A stretch of 64,000 nt of DNA from Firm-04 sp045617625. Its GTDB lineage: Bacteria; Bacillota; Clostridia; Oscillospirales; Ruminococcaceae. The notes below the pieces were generated by a model. That model was not told the DNA's origin. It saw only the letters and a list, made by a program, of their open reading frames with translations, and did no database searches. This document shows positions 50,319 to 59,496 of the stretch, one piece after another. Positions within the stretch are counted from its first letter, which is position 1; each line of letters opens with the position of its first letter. The stretch is from the NCBI GenBank assembly GCA_045617625.1, contig JAZLJA010000059.1, positions 5,839 to 69,838 of the forward strand, written 5' to 3'. Made by a program: the position numbers and the translations under genes.

Positions 50319-51437
50319 ATGCCGAATGAGAACCATATCGACGTTGTTGCGGATTTCGTCTACGATTCGCAAAACGCGCAGTATAACACCGACTATCGCC
50401 ATTGGCGCAAGAAAACTGACGCCCCCTACGTGTACCGATACAGCGGCAACCCCAAGGAAAGCGTCTACGTGGAGGGAAAGGGCATCACCAAACGCACCGT
50501 CACGGGCGCAGAACGCTCTGCCCTCACCCATGTCAGCGAAATTCTCGGTGTCGCATTTCTCGCTTATCTCGTCTGCGAACTGGCAGGCGGTTCGGCATTT
50601 GTCTGGATCTTGCAGAAGTTCGGGCTGAATGTGCATCTCGACTTTCTCACGTTCAGCATGGGCGGCAGTCAGTGGACCGTCATGCTCGTGCGCTCCATTG
50701 CCGCGCTCATCAAGTATCTCACCGCCTATCTTATCCTATACAACGGATTTCGGATGCCGGCAAAGATCCGCATTCCCATTTTCGTCGGCGGTCTGCCCGA
50801 ATATATCCTCGCGGCAGGGCTCGGCATGGGGGCAGCCTGTGTGTTCTGCCTCGTCGATGCCGTTTCAGGTCAGGGCGCACACACCGCCGAAATACTCTTT
50901 TCTTATAAAGAAGCCGCCGCAATGATGGCGTATGCACTGTTTGACGTCATCGTGTTTTCTGTGCTTTCCGAGGCTCTGCTGCGCGGCATTGTGCTGCCGG
51001 CACTGCGGCAGTTCGGAGATCTCTTTGCGATCTGTGTTCTCGCAGGAGCGGCATTTCTGTTCCCGAACACGTTCCCCACGCGTGTGGGCGAACTCTTTGT
51101 CTCCGCCGCCGCTTGTTTCATCATGCTGAAAAGCGGCTCACTCGGAAAATGTATTCTTTTGCGTGCGGTCTATTCCGCCGTGTGTTACAGCCGTCTGGTG
51201 CTGGTTTATGACGATAAATCGCAGATGTCGATCGGCAGATTTCTGCTGATTCTGACACTTTCGTTTGTTTTCTGCGGTGCCTTTTATTGGCTCACACGGC
51301 CGAAAAACCGCCTGCTCTCCAATCGGCAGAGCTATCTCCCCGCAGGCAGAAAGCTGCTCGTGTTCTCCGCCACCGTGACGATGCTCCCGTGGCTTTGTCT
51401 CTCCGCACTGATCATCATGGTGCAGATGTTTTTCTGA
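50319..51437 (+). CDS. CPBP-like membrane protein with altered active-site motif
   Basis: This 372-residue protein has about eight membrane helices and a cytosolic N-terminal domain of about 70 residues (VADFVYDSQNAQYNTDYRHW). VIVFSVLSEALLRGIVLPAL aligns with the EExxxRG metal-site motif of CPBP intramembrane proteases (CAAX-processing/bacteriocin-processing family), but the first Glu is Ser (SEALLRG). The usual FxxxH and HxxxN motifs are not obvious (FLFPNTFPTRVG, NTFPT). It may therefore be a non-catalytic relative. The start is ATG 50319 behind AAAGGAGGG. It lies 12 nt upstream of tadA. Confidence 0.7.
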   Translation: MPNENHIDVVADFVYDSQNAQYNTDYRHWRKKTDAPYVYRYSGNPKESVYVEGKGITKRTVTGAERSALTHVSEILGVAFLAYLVCELAGGSAFVWILQKFGLNVHLDFLTFSMGGSQWTVMLVRSIAALIKYLTAYLILYNGFRMPAKIRIPIFVGGLPEYILAAGLGMGAACVFCLVDAVSGQGAHTAEILFSYKEAAAMMAYALFDVIVFSVLSEALLRGIVLPALRQFGDLFAICVLAGAAFLFPNTFPTRVGELFVSAAACFIMLKSGSLGKCILLRAVYSAVCYSRLVLVYDDKSQMSIGRFLLILTLSFVFCGAFYWLTRPKNRLLSNRQSYLPAGRKLLVFSATVTMLPWLCLSALIIMVQMFF

Positions 51438-51449
51438 AAAGGACGTTTC

Positions 51450-51908
51450 ATGGACGATTTTGACTATATGCGGCGTGCCATTGTGCTTGCCGAGGAAGCT
51501 GCCGCAGAGGGCGAGATCCCTGTGGGCGCCGTGGTGGTCTGCCGCGCAACAGGCGAGATCATCGGGGAAGGACGCAATCGCCGCGAACAGGATGCCTCAC
51601 CCACTGCCCACGCCGAGATCCTCGCCATTGAACAGGCTGCCAAAACACGCGGCACATGGCGGCTCGACGGCTGCATCCTCTATGTCACGCTGGAGCCGTG
51701 CCCCATGTGTGCAGGTGCTGCCATCAACGCTCGCCTCGACCGTGTTGTGTTCGGCGCATATAATGCGGAGGGGGGCGCGGTGGTTTCGGCTGACCGCATT
51801 TTCGATCACCCCTACGGACATCGCCCGAAAGTCACCGAGGGGCTTCTTGAATATCCATGTGCCGATCTGATGCAGTCATTTTTTACAAAACTGCGTCATG
51901 GCATTTGA
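51450..51908 (+). CDS. tadA: tRNA-specific adenosine deaminase
   Basis: It converts A34 to inosine in tRNA-Arg(ACG). It is 152 residues. The zinc and catalytic residues are seen in PTAHAEILAIEQA (His, Glu) and TLEPCPMCAGAAINAR (both Cys), and VVFGAYNAEGGAV follows. ATG 51450 (MDDFDYMRRAIVLAEEA) has GAAAAGGA upstream. It is an essential single-copy-type gene, probably cotranscribed with the upstream CPBP-like gene. Confidence 0.95.
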   Translation: MDDFDYMRRAIVLAEEAAAEGEIPVGAVVVCRATGEIIGEGRNRREQDASPTAHAEILAIEQAAKTRGTWRLDGCILYVTLEPCPMCAGAAINARLDRVVFGAYNAEGGAVVSADRIFDHPYGHRPKVTEGLLEYPCADLMQSFFTKLRHGI

Positions 51909-52010
51909 CAGTTTTGCACGATGCGTAGATTTTTCTTTGTAGAAAACGTAAATAATCACCCGCCGTTTTTGTCATAATCTGAAAATGTTTCGGGAAACAG
52001 GCTTCAACAC

Positions 52011-52039
52011 TTGCATTTTTCCGCTTTTTGTGTTATAAT
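52011..52039 (+). promoter_or_regulatory. Sigma-A promoter of the SDR gene
   Basis: TTGCAT (52011-52016), 17 nt, TATAAT (52034-52039), about 80 nt before the start. Confidence 0.8.
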
Positions 52040-52121
52040 AAATTATGGATAAATGCAGTACAAACGAACTCAGCGTCTGCCACTCTGCGGACGTATTACT
52101 TGCTGGAAAGGATGCGTGAAT

Positions 52122-53072
52122 ATGGCTACCATTCTTGTTACAGGCGGCTGCGGCCGAATCGGTGAAAAAGTCTGCTCGGGTCTGCTCAAAAAAGGCAACA
52201 CCGTCATCGCAGTGGATAAAGAACCGACGGAATATAACGCAGACAAGGAAAATTATATCTTCCGTGCAGCTGCACCCAATGAGCAGGGTAAATACGGCGA
52301 CATCTTTGATGAGTTTGACGAGATTGACTATGTGGTGCATCTTGCCTGCTCTGCCGATAACGATTTCGGCTCCATCATTGAAAAAGAGCAGATCGCAATG
52401 AGCGCCGCATGTGATAAATTCCTCTACAAATTTGCAATCGGCAAAAATGTGAAGAAATTCATACTGCTCAGCACCACCCAGATTTATAAACAGCCCGAAA
52501 ACCGCGAGCCCGTCCGCGAGGACGACCCCGAAAAGCCCATCACCAATTACGCAAAACTCAAATATGCGGCGGAACAGGCGTTTGCACAGGATGTCCGCGG
52601 ACAGAAAAACATGGTCTGCTGCATCATGCGTGTGCCGCTCATCTATTCGTTGGATTTTTATGACAACCTCGTTTCCCGCATCACCGACCCCAACGATAAG
52701 ACACTTTTTATCTTCCGCACAGGTGAATACGGCTTCCATTTGTGCTGTATCCACAACATCTCTGATTTCATCATCGGTTTTCTGCGTCAGGCGGATACCA
52801 TCAACTTCACAGGTATCTATAATGTCGCGGATTCCGGTCTGGTCATGGCGTCTGAGATCATCTCGTTCATGAAGGAGAATCACCGTCTGGGACCTGTGCT
52901 GCAGCGCAGTAACCTCAGCGTGACGCTCAAGGCAAAGCTGTTTGGCGACCCCGAGGAAAAACGCAATAACCGCTACCTCGACCTGTTCACCATCGACAAG
53001 AGCTTCATGTACGATACCACCAAAGCACAGCGTCTCTGCCCGTTCCGCTGGAACATCAAAAACACGAAGTAA
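52122..53072 (+). CDS. NAD(P)-dependent epimerase/dehydratase (extended SDR)
   Basis: This 316-residue Rossmann enzyme has an N-terminal cofactor motif ILVTGGCGRIGEKVC (glycine-rich, about 4-16). DYVVHLACSADNDFGSI lies in the fourth-strand region. LLSTTQIYKQ supplies the Ser/Thr, and NYAKLKYAAEQAF the catalytic Tyr-x3-Lys. ICCIMRVPLIYSLDFYDNLV-like substrate residues follow. The substrate is unknown; nucleotide sugars or related carbohydrates are typical. ATG 52122 follows GGAAAGGATG. It has its own promoter and terminator, so it may not belong to the downstream amino-sugar operon. Confidence 0.85.
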   Translation: MATILVTGGCGRIGEKVCSGLLKKGNTVIAVDKEPTEYNADKENYIFRAAAPNEQGKYGDIFDEFDEIDYVVHLACSADNDFGSIIEKEQIAMSAACDKFLYKFAIGKNVKKFILLSTTQIYKQPENREPVREDDPEKPITNYAKLKYAAEQAFAQDVRGQKNMVCCIMRVPLIYSLDFYDNLVSRITDPNDKTLFIFRTGEYGFHLCCIHNISDFIIGFLRQADTINFTGIYNVADSGLVMASEIISFMKENHRLGPVLQRSNLSVTLKAKLFGDPEEKRNNRYLDLFTIDKSFMYDTTKAQRLCPFRWNIKNTK

Positions 53073-53086
53073 ATATCAGATACAAG

Positions 53087-53118
53087 GCAAGCGACAGAGT
53101 CATCTGGCGCTTGCTTTT
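53087..53118 (+). terminator. Terminator after the SDR gene
   Basis: GCAAGCG and CGCTTGC arms with inner CAGA/TCTG are followed by TTTTGTGTC. Confidence 0.6.
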
Positions 53119-53183
53119 GTGTCTGTATGTTAAATACTGCGGCTCCCTCCGCAGAAAAATCGCACAGAAAGGAATCTTTTCTC

Positions 53184-54524
53184 ATGCTGAAACCCATCCT
53201 TGACGAGAACTTTGTTCCCGCCGTTTTCTTTAACCGTGATTTCCTGAAAAACGCTTCGCGCCCCTTCTCCATCGCGGTGGAGCGCGAGGACGGTCTGGTT
53301 TATCGCCGCGACACCATGCTGGGCGATGACTTCAAGCAGAACTGCCTCTATGCTGAACGCCTCATCAAAACGATCCTCTGGTGCGCAGGCGGCTGGAAAG
53401 TGATGCTGGCAGGCGACCACGATGTGTTCTGCTATATCCGCGATGCCTATACCAAAACAGGACTTCGCGCATTCGATGTGGACTTCTGGAGTACCACTTA
53501 CGAGCGCGATTTTGTTGTGGAAGAACGGGATTTCAAGGATATGCCCGAAAACAAAGTGCGCCCCCTCTCCATCGGCAGAAATCTGGGCGGCTGCCGTGTC
53601 GGTTTTGACGCGGGCGGCAGCGACATCAAGGTGGCTGCTGTTGTGGACGGAAAAACCGTCTGGGCAGAGGAAATTGTCTGGCTGCCCAAACTTGCGGAGG
53701 ATATCTCCTATCACCACGAGCACATCAAGGCGGCAATGCTCAAAGCCGCTGAACATATGCCGAGTTTCGATGCCGTCGGTGTCAGCACCGCAGGCGTGCT
53801 CGTCGCAAACCGCGCAATGGTCTCGCACCTGTTCCTGAAAGTGCCGAAAGACACACAGGGCGAAGCCTGCAAAAATGTCTATGTCGATGTGCTGGAGGAA
53901 CTCGGCGTCCCCTATGCCGTTGCAAATGACGGCGATGTGGCTGCGCTGGCTGCTTCGATGGATATGGATGTCAACGGCGTGCTGGGCATCGCAATGGGCA
54001 CCTCACAGGCTGGCGGCTATGTCGATGCAAACGGCAACGTCACAGGCTGGCACAACGAGCTTGCCTTCGTGCCTGTGGACTATAACCCCGATTCCGAAGT
54101 CGATGAATGGTCGGGCGACTATGGCTGCGGCGTCAAGTATTTCTCGCAGGATGCAGTCATTCGTCTGGCACCCAAGGCAGGCATCACCCTCGACGAAAAT
54201 CTCACGCTTGCCGAAAAACTCAAGGCTGTCCAGAAACTGGTTGCCGAAGGTCACGAAGGCGCAAAGGATATCTTCCGCACGATCGGCACCTATTTCGGCT
54301 ATGCCATTGCGAATTATGCGGATTTCTACGATATTCAGTATCTCCAGATCTCGGGCCGTGTCACCTCGGGCGAGGGCGGCGATCTGATCATCGCAGGCGC
54401 AAAAGAAGTCCTCAAAGCGGAATTCCCCGACCTGTTTGCGCAGGTGAAATTCATTCTCCCCGACGAAATGGATCGCCGTGTCGGTCAGGCAGTTGCTGCC
54501 GCAAGTCTCCCCGCAATCGGCTGA
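53184..54524 (+). CDS. ROK-like (ASKHA-fold) sugar kinase
   Basis: This 446-residue protein has a long N-terminal region (about 130 residues) of unknown role, followed by an ASKHA kinase fold. Phosphate 1 loop is GCRVGFDAGGSDIKVAAVVDG. The catalytic-Asp strand is YAVANDGDVAALAASM. Phosphate 2 is GVLGIAMGTSQAGGYVD, with an adenosine-type motif near TSGEGGDLIIAGAKE. The canonical ROK zinc motif CxCGxxGC is not seen. ATG 53184 has AGAAAGGA upstream. Because it lies directly before the NagA-kinase fusion, it is likely an amino-sugar kinase, but that is inferred. Confidence 0.75.
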   Translation: MLKPILDENFVPAVFFNRDFLKNASRPFSIAVEREDGLVYRRDTMLGDDFKQNCLYAERLIKTILWCAGGWKVMLAGDHDVFCYIRDAYTKTGLRAFDVDFWSTTYERDFVVEERDFKDMPENKVRPLSIGRNLGGCRVGFDAGGSDIKVAAVVDGKTVWAEEIVWLPKLAEDISYHHEHIKAAMLKAAEHMPSFDAVGVSTAGVLVANRAMVSHLFLKVPKDTQGEACKNVYVDVLEELGVPYAVANDGDVAALAASMDMDVNGVLGIAMGTSQAGGYVDANGNVTGWHNELAFVPVDYNPDSEVDEWSGDYGCGVKYFSQDAVIRLAPKAGITLDENLTLAEKLKAVQKLVAEGHEGAKDIFRTIGTYFGYAIANYADFYDIQYLQISGRVTSGEGGDLIIAGAKEVLKAEFPDLFAQVKFILPDEMDRRVGQAVAAASLPAIG

Positions 54525-54625
54525 GCACTCACCGCCGCGATTTGAAATAGATAAATACACTTTGCAAAGCGTAAAAACACCCTCACTCACTCGCAAATAC
54601 ATTTTCCGAAAGGATACATCCGATT

Positions 54626-56815
54626 ATGATTCTGAAAAACGTAAAACTGGATGGTGTGCTTTCCGATATCACCATCGAAAACGGTAAATTCACCGCAATC
54701 GCGCCCGCTTCCGCAAACACTGTCGGTGAGGACTGCGGCGGTCAAACCGTCATTCCCGGTCTGGTCGATATCCACACACACGGCTGCGCAGGCTTTGATA
54801 CAATGGACGCACACTTCGAGGAGATCTCCAGTTTCCTCGCCAAAAACGGAACCACATCGTTCCTGCCCACCACCATGACAATGGATTACGACTCCATTCG
54901 CCGTGTCACTGAGGCATCCCGCGATGTCTCGGGCGCACAGATCCTCGGCTTCCATATGGAGGGACCGTACATCGCCACGAAGTATAAGGGCGCACAGAAC
55001 GAAAAATTCATCAAGGACCCCGATCCGGAAGAATTCAAAAGCCTTGCTGACATGAAAATGGTCACCATCGCCCCTGAACTTGCAGGCAGCATGGAGTTCA
55101 TCAAAAACTGCGGCGCAGTCGTGTCGATCGGTCACACCGCCGCCGATTATCAGACCTGCATCGAGGCGATCGAAGCAGGTGCCATGTGCCTGACGCACAC
55201 CTTCAACGCCATGTCCCCGATCCATCACCGCAATCCCGGCCCCATCGGTGCCGCTTGCGAGAAAAATATCTACGTGCAGGCAATCACCGATGGTCTGCAC
55301 CTGCACCCGTCCATCGTCAAACTGCTGTATAAGGCATTCGGCGTGGAACGCATGGTCATCATCTCTGACAGTATGCGTGCAACAGGGCTGGGTGACGGTT
55401 CCTATGAGTTCGGCGGTCAGGAGATCATCGTCAAGGACAGCGTTGCACGCACCCTCGACGGCGCGATCGCAGGCTCCACCTCCACGCTCTGGACTTGTGT
55501 GAAGCGTGCAGCATCGTTCGGCATTCCGTTTGCCGATGCAGTGCGCATGGCAACCAGAACCCCTGCCGACCTCATCCATATGCCCAACAAGGGACGCATT
55601 GAAGTCGGTGCAGATGCCGACCTGCTGCTGCTCGATGAACACAACGAGATCGTCAAGGTGATGATCGCAGGCGAATATGTTCACTCGGAATGCGAACAGC
55701 ACCGCAAATATCTGGCAGAAAAGGCAAAAGTCGAAGAAATCGGCGGCATCTTCCACACCAACGGCAAATTCATCGGCTTTGAGACCATCAATCAGGGCAA
55801 CATCAACACCACCTATCGCCTCGATTACCGTCAGGAGGACGGCTCCACCAAGAGCTATATCCTGCAAAAGGTCAACACCTTCGTGTTCAAGGACCCTGTG
55901 GAGATCATGCAGAATATCCGCAAGGTCACGGAGCATCTGCGCTCCAAGGTGCGCCGCATCAACAAGCCCGCACTGCATTTTTACAGCACCATTTACGGCG
56001 AGAATTACTACATCGAAAAAACCGACAACGCTTTCTGGCGCATGGAAAATTACATCGACGCGATTGGCTACGACACCTGTGAATCGCTGGAGATCCTGCA
56101 AAATGCGGGCACGGCATTCGGTGAATTCCAAAACCAGCTCTCCGATTTCGACGCGGAAAGCCTGTTCACCACCATCCCTGATTTCCACAACACCAAAAAA
56201 CGTCTGGAAACATTCTTTGAGGCTGTCCGCGCAGATGCCTGCGGCAGAGTGGACACCGTGCAGAACGAGATCACATTCATCCGCGAAAATCAGGAGCTTG
56301 CTTCGATTTTGACGGAAATGCAGGAAAAAGGCGAAGTGCCGCTGCGCGTGACTCACAACGATACCAAGATCAACAACGTGCTGTTCCACCGCATCACCGG
56401 TGCGCCGCAGACCGTCATTGATCTGGACACCGTCATGCCCGGGCTTGCCATGCACGATTTCGGCGATGCCGTGCGTTTTGCCGCAAGCACCGCCCGCGAG
56501 GATGAACCCGATCTGTCGAAAGTCGCGCTGGATCTGGATAAATATCGCGCATTTGCGGCAGGTTTCATCGGCAAAACCGCCGATGCACTCACCGCAGCCG
56601 AAATCAGCACGATGGCATTGGGTGCCATCACCATCACCATCGAACTTGGCGTCCGTTTCCTCACCGATTACATCACGGGCGACAAGTATTTCAAGATCGA
56701 ATACGCTGACCATAACCTTGTCCGCGCACGCTGCCAGCTGCATCTTGCAAAAGACATGATGAAAAAGCGCGCAGAAATGGAACAAATCGTCAACGAGATC
56801 GTGGAAGGAATTTAA
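54626..56815 (+). CDS. nagA: NagA - N-acetylhexosamine-kinase-like fusion
   Basis: This 729-residue protein joins two enzymes. Residues 1 to about 360 are GlcNAc-6-phosphate deacetylase: metal motif VDIHTHG (50-52), HMEGPYIATKYKG, the metal His in VSIGHTAADY and THTFNAMSPIHHR, and the catalytic Asp in IISDSMRATGLG. Residues about 375-729 are an aminoglycoside-phosphotransferase-fold kinase: FETINQGNINTTYRLDY, SYILQKVNTFVFKDP, the Brenner motif VTHNDTKINNVLF and the metal motif VIDLDTVMPGLAMHDFG. This half resembles NahK, the bifidobacterial GlcNAc/GalNAc 1-kinase. No stop or frameshift separates them. ATG 54626 follows GAAAGGATAC. Confidence 0.88.
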   Translation: MILKNVKLDGVLSDITIENGKFTAIAPASANTVGEDCGGQTVIPGLVDIHTHGCAGFDTMDAHFEEISSFLAKNGTTSFLPTTMTMDYDSIRRVTEASRDVSGAQILGFHMEGPYIATKYKGAQNEKFIKDPDPEEFKSLADMKMVTIAPELAGSMEFIKNCGAVVSIGHTAADYQTCIEAIEAGAMCLTHTFNAMSPIHHRNPGPIGAACEKNIYVQAITDGLHLHPSIVKLLYKAFGVERMVIISDSMRATGLGDGSYEFGGQEIIVKDSVARTLDGAIAGSTSTLWTCVKRAASFGIPFADAVRMATRTPADLIHMPNKGRIEVGADADLLLLDEHNEIVKVMIAGEYVHSECEQHRKYLAEKAKVEEIGGIFHTNGKFIGFETINQGNINTTYRLDYRQEDGSTKSYILQKVNTFVFKDPVEIMQNIRKVTEHLRSKVRRINKPALHFYSTIYGENYYIEKTDNAFWRMENYIDAIGYDTCESLEILQNAGTAFGEFQNQLSDFDAESLFTTIPDFHNTKKRLETFFEAVRADACGRVDTVQNEITFIRENQELASILTEMQEKGEVPLRVTHNDTKINNVLFHRITGAPQTVIDLDTVMPGLAMHDFGDAVRFAASTAREDEPDLSKVALDLDKYRAFAAGFIGKTADALTAAEISTMALGAITITIELGVRFLTDYITGDKYFKIEYADHNLVRARCQLHLAKDMMKKRAEMEQIVNEIVEGI

Positions 56816-56887
56816 TGTGAAACGCAACCCCGTCAACCGATTTTCCGGCTGGCGGGGCTTGTCACGCATCCTTATCTGGAGGTCAAT

Positions 56888-57961
56888 ATGCAAAATAAGC
56901 AAACAATTTGTGTGCTGTTCGGCGGCGTCTCCCCCGAACACGATGTTTCCCTCGTCTCCGCCGAGGCAGTGCTGCGCAACATGAACAAGGAAAACCGCGT
57001 CATTCTGCCTGTGGGTATCACAAAATCGGGAAAATGGCTGCTGTTTGGCGGCGATGATTTTGCGGATATCGCGGCAAACAAATGGGAAGAAAATCCGAGC
57101 AACCGCGTCGCTTTTCTGTCACCTGTACGCGGCATGGGGCTTTGCATCCTGAACGCTGACGGCTCGATGGAAACCGTGCTGCCCGACCTGATCTTCCCCG
57201 TGCTGCACGGCGAAAACGGCGAGGACGGCTCGATTCAGGGCTTGTTCCAGATCGCAGGCATCCCGTTCGTCGGCTGCGGCGTGTGTGCGGCTGCGGCGTC
57301 GATGGATAAATCCGTGACCAAACTGATCGCCGCGACCACAGGCGTGCGTCAGGCAAACTGGCTGACCCTCACCCGCCGCTCCTATCGCAAAGATGCATCG
57401 GCAATGTGCGCGAAAATCAAGCAGACACTGGATTATCCCGTGTTCATCAAACCTTGCAGCACAGGATCATCAGTGGGTGTGTCAAAAGTCAAAAATGATG
57501 ACGAACTCGCTGCTGCCCTCGAAACCGCATTCAAGTTCGATACCAAAATACTCGCCGAGGAGTTCATCAACGGCAGAGAAGTCGAAGTTGCAGTGCTGGG
57601 CAACGAAGATCCCGTCGCGGCAACTGCCGGAGAAATCGACGCAGGTGCTGAATTTTACGACTATGAAACGAAATACGTCACCTCAACCTCGCGCCCGTTC
57701 ATTCCCGCCCGCATCTCCGACGAAGCAAACGCCGAAGTGCGGAAATATGCGGTCAAGATTTTCCGTGCGCTTGGCTGCGCAGGACTGTCTCGCGTGGACT
57801 TCTTTGTGAATCGGGAGACCGAGGAAATCGTGTTCAACGAGATCAACACTTTGCCAGGATTTACGTCGATTTCGATGTATCCGAAAATGTGGGCTGCCGA
57901 CGGTGTGCCCTTCAGTGAACTGATTGATCGTGTCATCAATTTGGCACTGGAGGAGGCTTGA
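56888..57961 (+). CDS. ddl: D-alanine--D-alanine ligase
   Basis: It makes the D-Ala-D-Ala dipeptide for peptidoglycan. It is 357 residues, ATP-grasp. N-terminal VLFGGVSPEHDVSLVSAEAV, DLIFPVLHGENGEDGSIQGL and a lid region FIKPCSTGSSVGVSKV are visible. EVAVLGNEDP, DYETKYV and ARISDEANAEVRKYAVKIFR lead to the metal-site NEINTLPGFTSISMYPKMW. The Tyr in DYETKY argues for the normal D-Ala form, not D-Ala-D-Lac. ATG 56888 follows TGGAGG. It is 1 nt before murF. Confidence 0.95.
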   Translation: MQNKQTICVLFGGVSPEHDVSLVSAEAVLRNMNKENRVILPVGITKSGKWLLFGGDDFADIAANKWEENPSNRVAFLSPVRGMGLCILNADGSMETVLPDLIFPVLHGENGEDGSIQGLFQIAGIPFVGCGVCAAAASMDKSVTKLIAATTGVRQANWLTLTRRSYRKDASAMCAKIKQTLDYPVFIKPCSTGSSVGVSKVKNDDELAAALETAFKFDTKILAEEFINGREVEVAVLGNEDPVAATAGEIDAGAEFYDYETKYVTSTSRPFIPARISDEANAEVRKYAVKIFRALGCAGLSRVDFFVNRETEEIVFNEINTLPGFTSISMYPKMWAADGVPFSELIDRVINLALEEA

Positions 57962-57962
57962 A

Positions 57963-59366
57963 ATGCCGCTGCTCGCATCAACACCCGCACGCTTTGACAG
58001 CGCACAAATCGCGGAGGCATTGGGCATGCCTGCGCCCGCGACGGCAATCGACGTTGAGGGTTTCAGCACCGACACACGCACCATTGAGGCGGGCAACTGC
58101 TTCATCGCGCTGAAGGGCGAGAATTTCAACGGCAACCTCTATGCGCAGGCTGCTGTCGAAAAAGGCGCAGTTATGTGTATTTTGAGTGAGGAACCGCAGT
58201 CGCCCCTCACCGTGCCCTATTTTGTCGTGGAGGACACCGTCACTGCATACGGAAAGCTCGCAAATGCGTATATCCAGCGGCTCAAAGCCAACGGCTGCAA
58301 GGTGATCGCCGTCACCGGCAGCAGCGGCAAGACCACTGTCAAAAACATGATTTCACACGTACTTGCACGGAAATTCCGCACCTATTGCACCAGCGGCAAC
58401 CACAATAACCACATCGGCGTCCCTTTCACGATCCTGCACGCGCCCGCCGACACGGAATGTCTCGTGCTGGAAATGGGCATGAATCACAAGGGGGAAATCA
58501 GCAGATTGACCAAAATCGGCTGCCCTGATTTGGCGACAATCACGAATATCGGCAAGGCGCACATTGGAAATCTCGGCTCGCAGGATAATATTTTCCGTGC
58601 GAAACTGGAGATTCTGGAAGGCATGAATGCCGCATCCGGACAGCTGGCATTCCCGGCGGATGACCCGTTTTTGGAGAATCTTGCTGCGATACCGTTCCCC
58701 GCAGAGCGCGTTTTTTACAGCTCGCGCATGGGAAATTCCAAAGCCGATTTGCAGGCACTCGACATCTGCGAAGCACCTGACGGCATTTCATTCATCGTCA
58801 AAAGCGGCGAAGATACGTCAAAAGTTGATTTGCCGATGACGGGCGTTCACAACGTCACGGATGCTTTGCTTGCTATTCACATCGGGCTGCTGAACGGCAT
58901 GACACTTTCCGAATGTGCTGATGCTCTCGCCGATTTTGTCCCGACCGCTCTGCGCTCCGACCGTGTCGTATTCGGAGAAACAACGATTATACGTGATTTT
59001 TACAATGCCAATCCGGAGGCGATGCTCGCATCGCTCAACGCGCTGCTGCTCGCCGCAAAGGATGAACGGAAAATCGCGCTGCTCGGAAACATGAACGAGC
59101 TTGGTGATTTTGCAGCAGATGCGCACAAATCCATTGGTGCATTCTGTCAAAGCAATCACATTGAGGCAATGTTCTGCGGCATGAATTATAACGATTTTGC
59201 GGAAGGATATGGCAGCGCAGAAACCGCCTTTGCCACCCGCGATGAGCTGATCGCTGCCCTCCCGCGCATTTTCCCGACCGCCGCCCCCTGTTTTGTACTG
59301 ATCAAGGCATCACGCGGGCTGCAAATGGAGTTCGTTTATGACGCACTTGCTGACATTTTGAAATAA
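57963..59366 (+). CDS. murF: UDP-MurNAc-tripeptide--D-Ala-D-Ala ligase
   Basis: It attaches D-Ala-D-Ala to the peptidoglycan precursor, completing the pentapeptide. It is 467 residues. The N-terminal substrate domain (STDTRTIEAGNCFIALKGE), the ATP P-loop VTGSSGKTTVKNMI (about 118-130), SGNHNNHIGVPFTIL and LEMGMNHKGEI are all typical. The C-terminal domain contains DFYNANPEAMLASLNALL and LLGNMNELGD. ATG 57963 follows GGAGGAGG and is one base after the ddl stop. The direct coupling of ddl and murF makes the product and acceptor of the same dipeptide. Confidence 0.95.
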   Translation: MPLLASTPARFDSAQIAEALGMPAPATAIDVEGFSTDTRTIEAGNCFIALKGENFNGNLYAQAAVEKGAVMCILSEEPQSPLTVPYFVVEDTVTAYGKLANAYIQRLKANGCKVIAVTGSSGKTTVKNMISHVLARKFRTYCTSGNHNNHIGVPFTILHAPADTECLVLEMGMNHKGEISRLTKIGCPDLATITNIGKAHIGNLGSQDNIFRAKLEILEGMNAASGQLAFPADDPFLENLAAIPFPAERVFYSSRMGNSKADLQALDICEAPDGISFIVKSGEDTSKVDLPMTGVHNVTDALLAIHIGLLNGMTLSECADALADFVPTALRSDRVVFGETTIIRDFYNANPEAMLASLNALLLAAKDERKIALLGNMNELGDFAADAHKSIGAFCQSNHIEAMFCGMNYNDFAEGYGSAETAFATRDELIAALPRIFPTAAPCFVLIKASRGLQMEFVYDALADILK

Positions 59367-59396
59367 ATCACACCGCTGCACGCTGATATTTACGAG

Positions 59397-59434
59397 CAGA
59401 TATCAAAGAAATACCTGAACCAACGACACAGCAT
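59397..59434. repeat. Left 38-bp direct repeat bracketing the oxygen-defence block
   Basis: The 38 bases match 63491-63528 at 35 positions, in direct orientation. Between them lie the AT-rich rubrerythrin, perR and superoxide reductase genes. Confidence 0.7.
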
Positions 59435-59444
59435 AGGCAACAAA

Positions 59445-59480
59445 AAGGCAGTCGCAAAAAAATGCGACTGCCTTTTGATT
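59445..59480. terminator. Bidirectional terminator between murF and the rubrerythrin gene
   Basis: A perfect 12-bp stem AAGGCAGTCGCA/TGCGACTGCCTT is followed by TTGATTTG on plus and TTTGTTG on minus. Confidence 0.85.
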
Positions 59481-59496
59481 TGTTTATGATTCAGGA

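Noticed and set aside
54587..56941. A 784-codon open frame on the minus strand opposite the NagA fusion
   Set aside because: Antisense to a gene with intact active-site motifs; no ribosome binding site or known domain.
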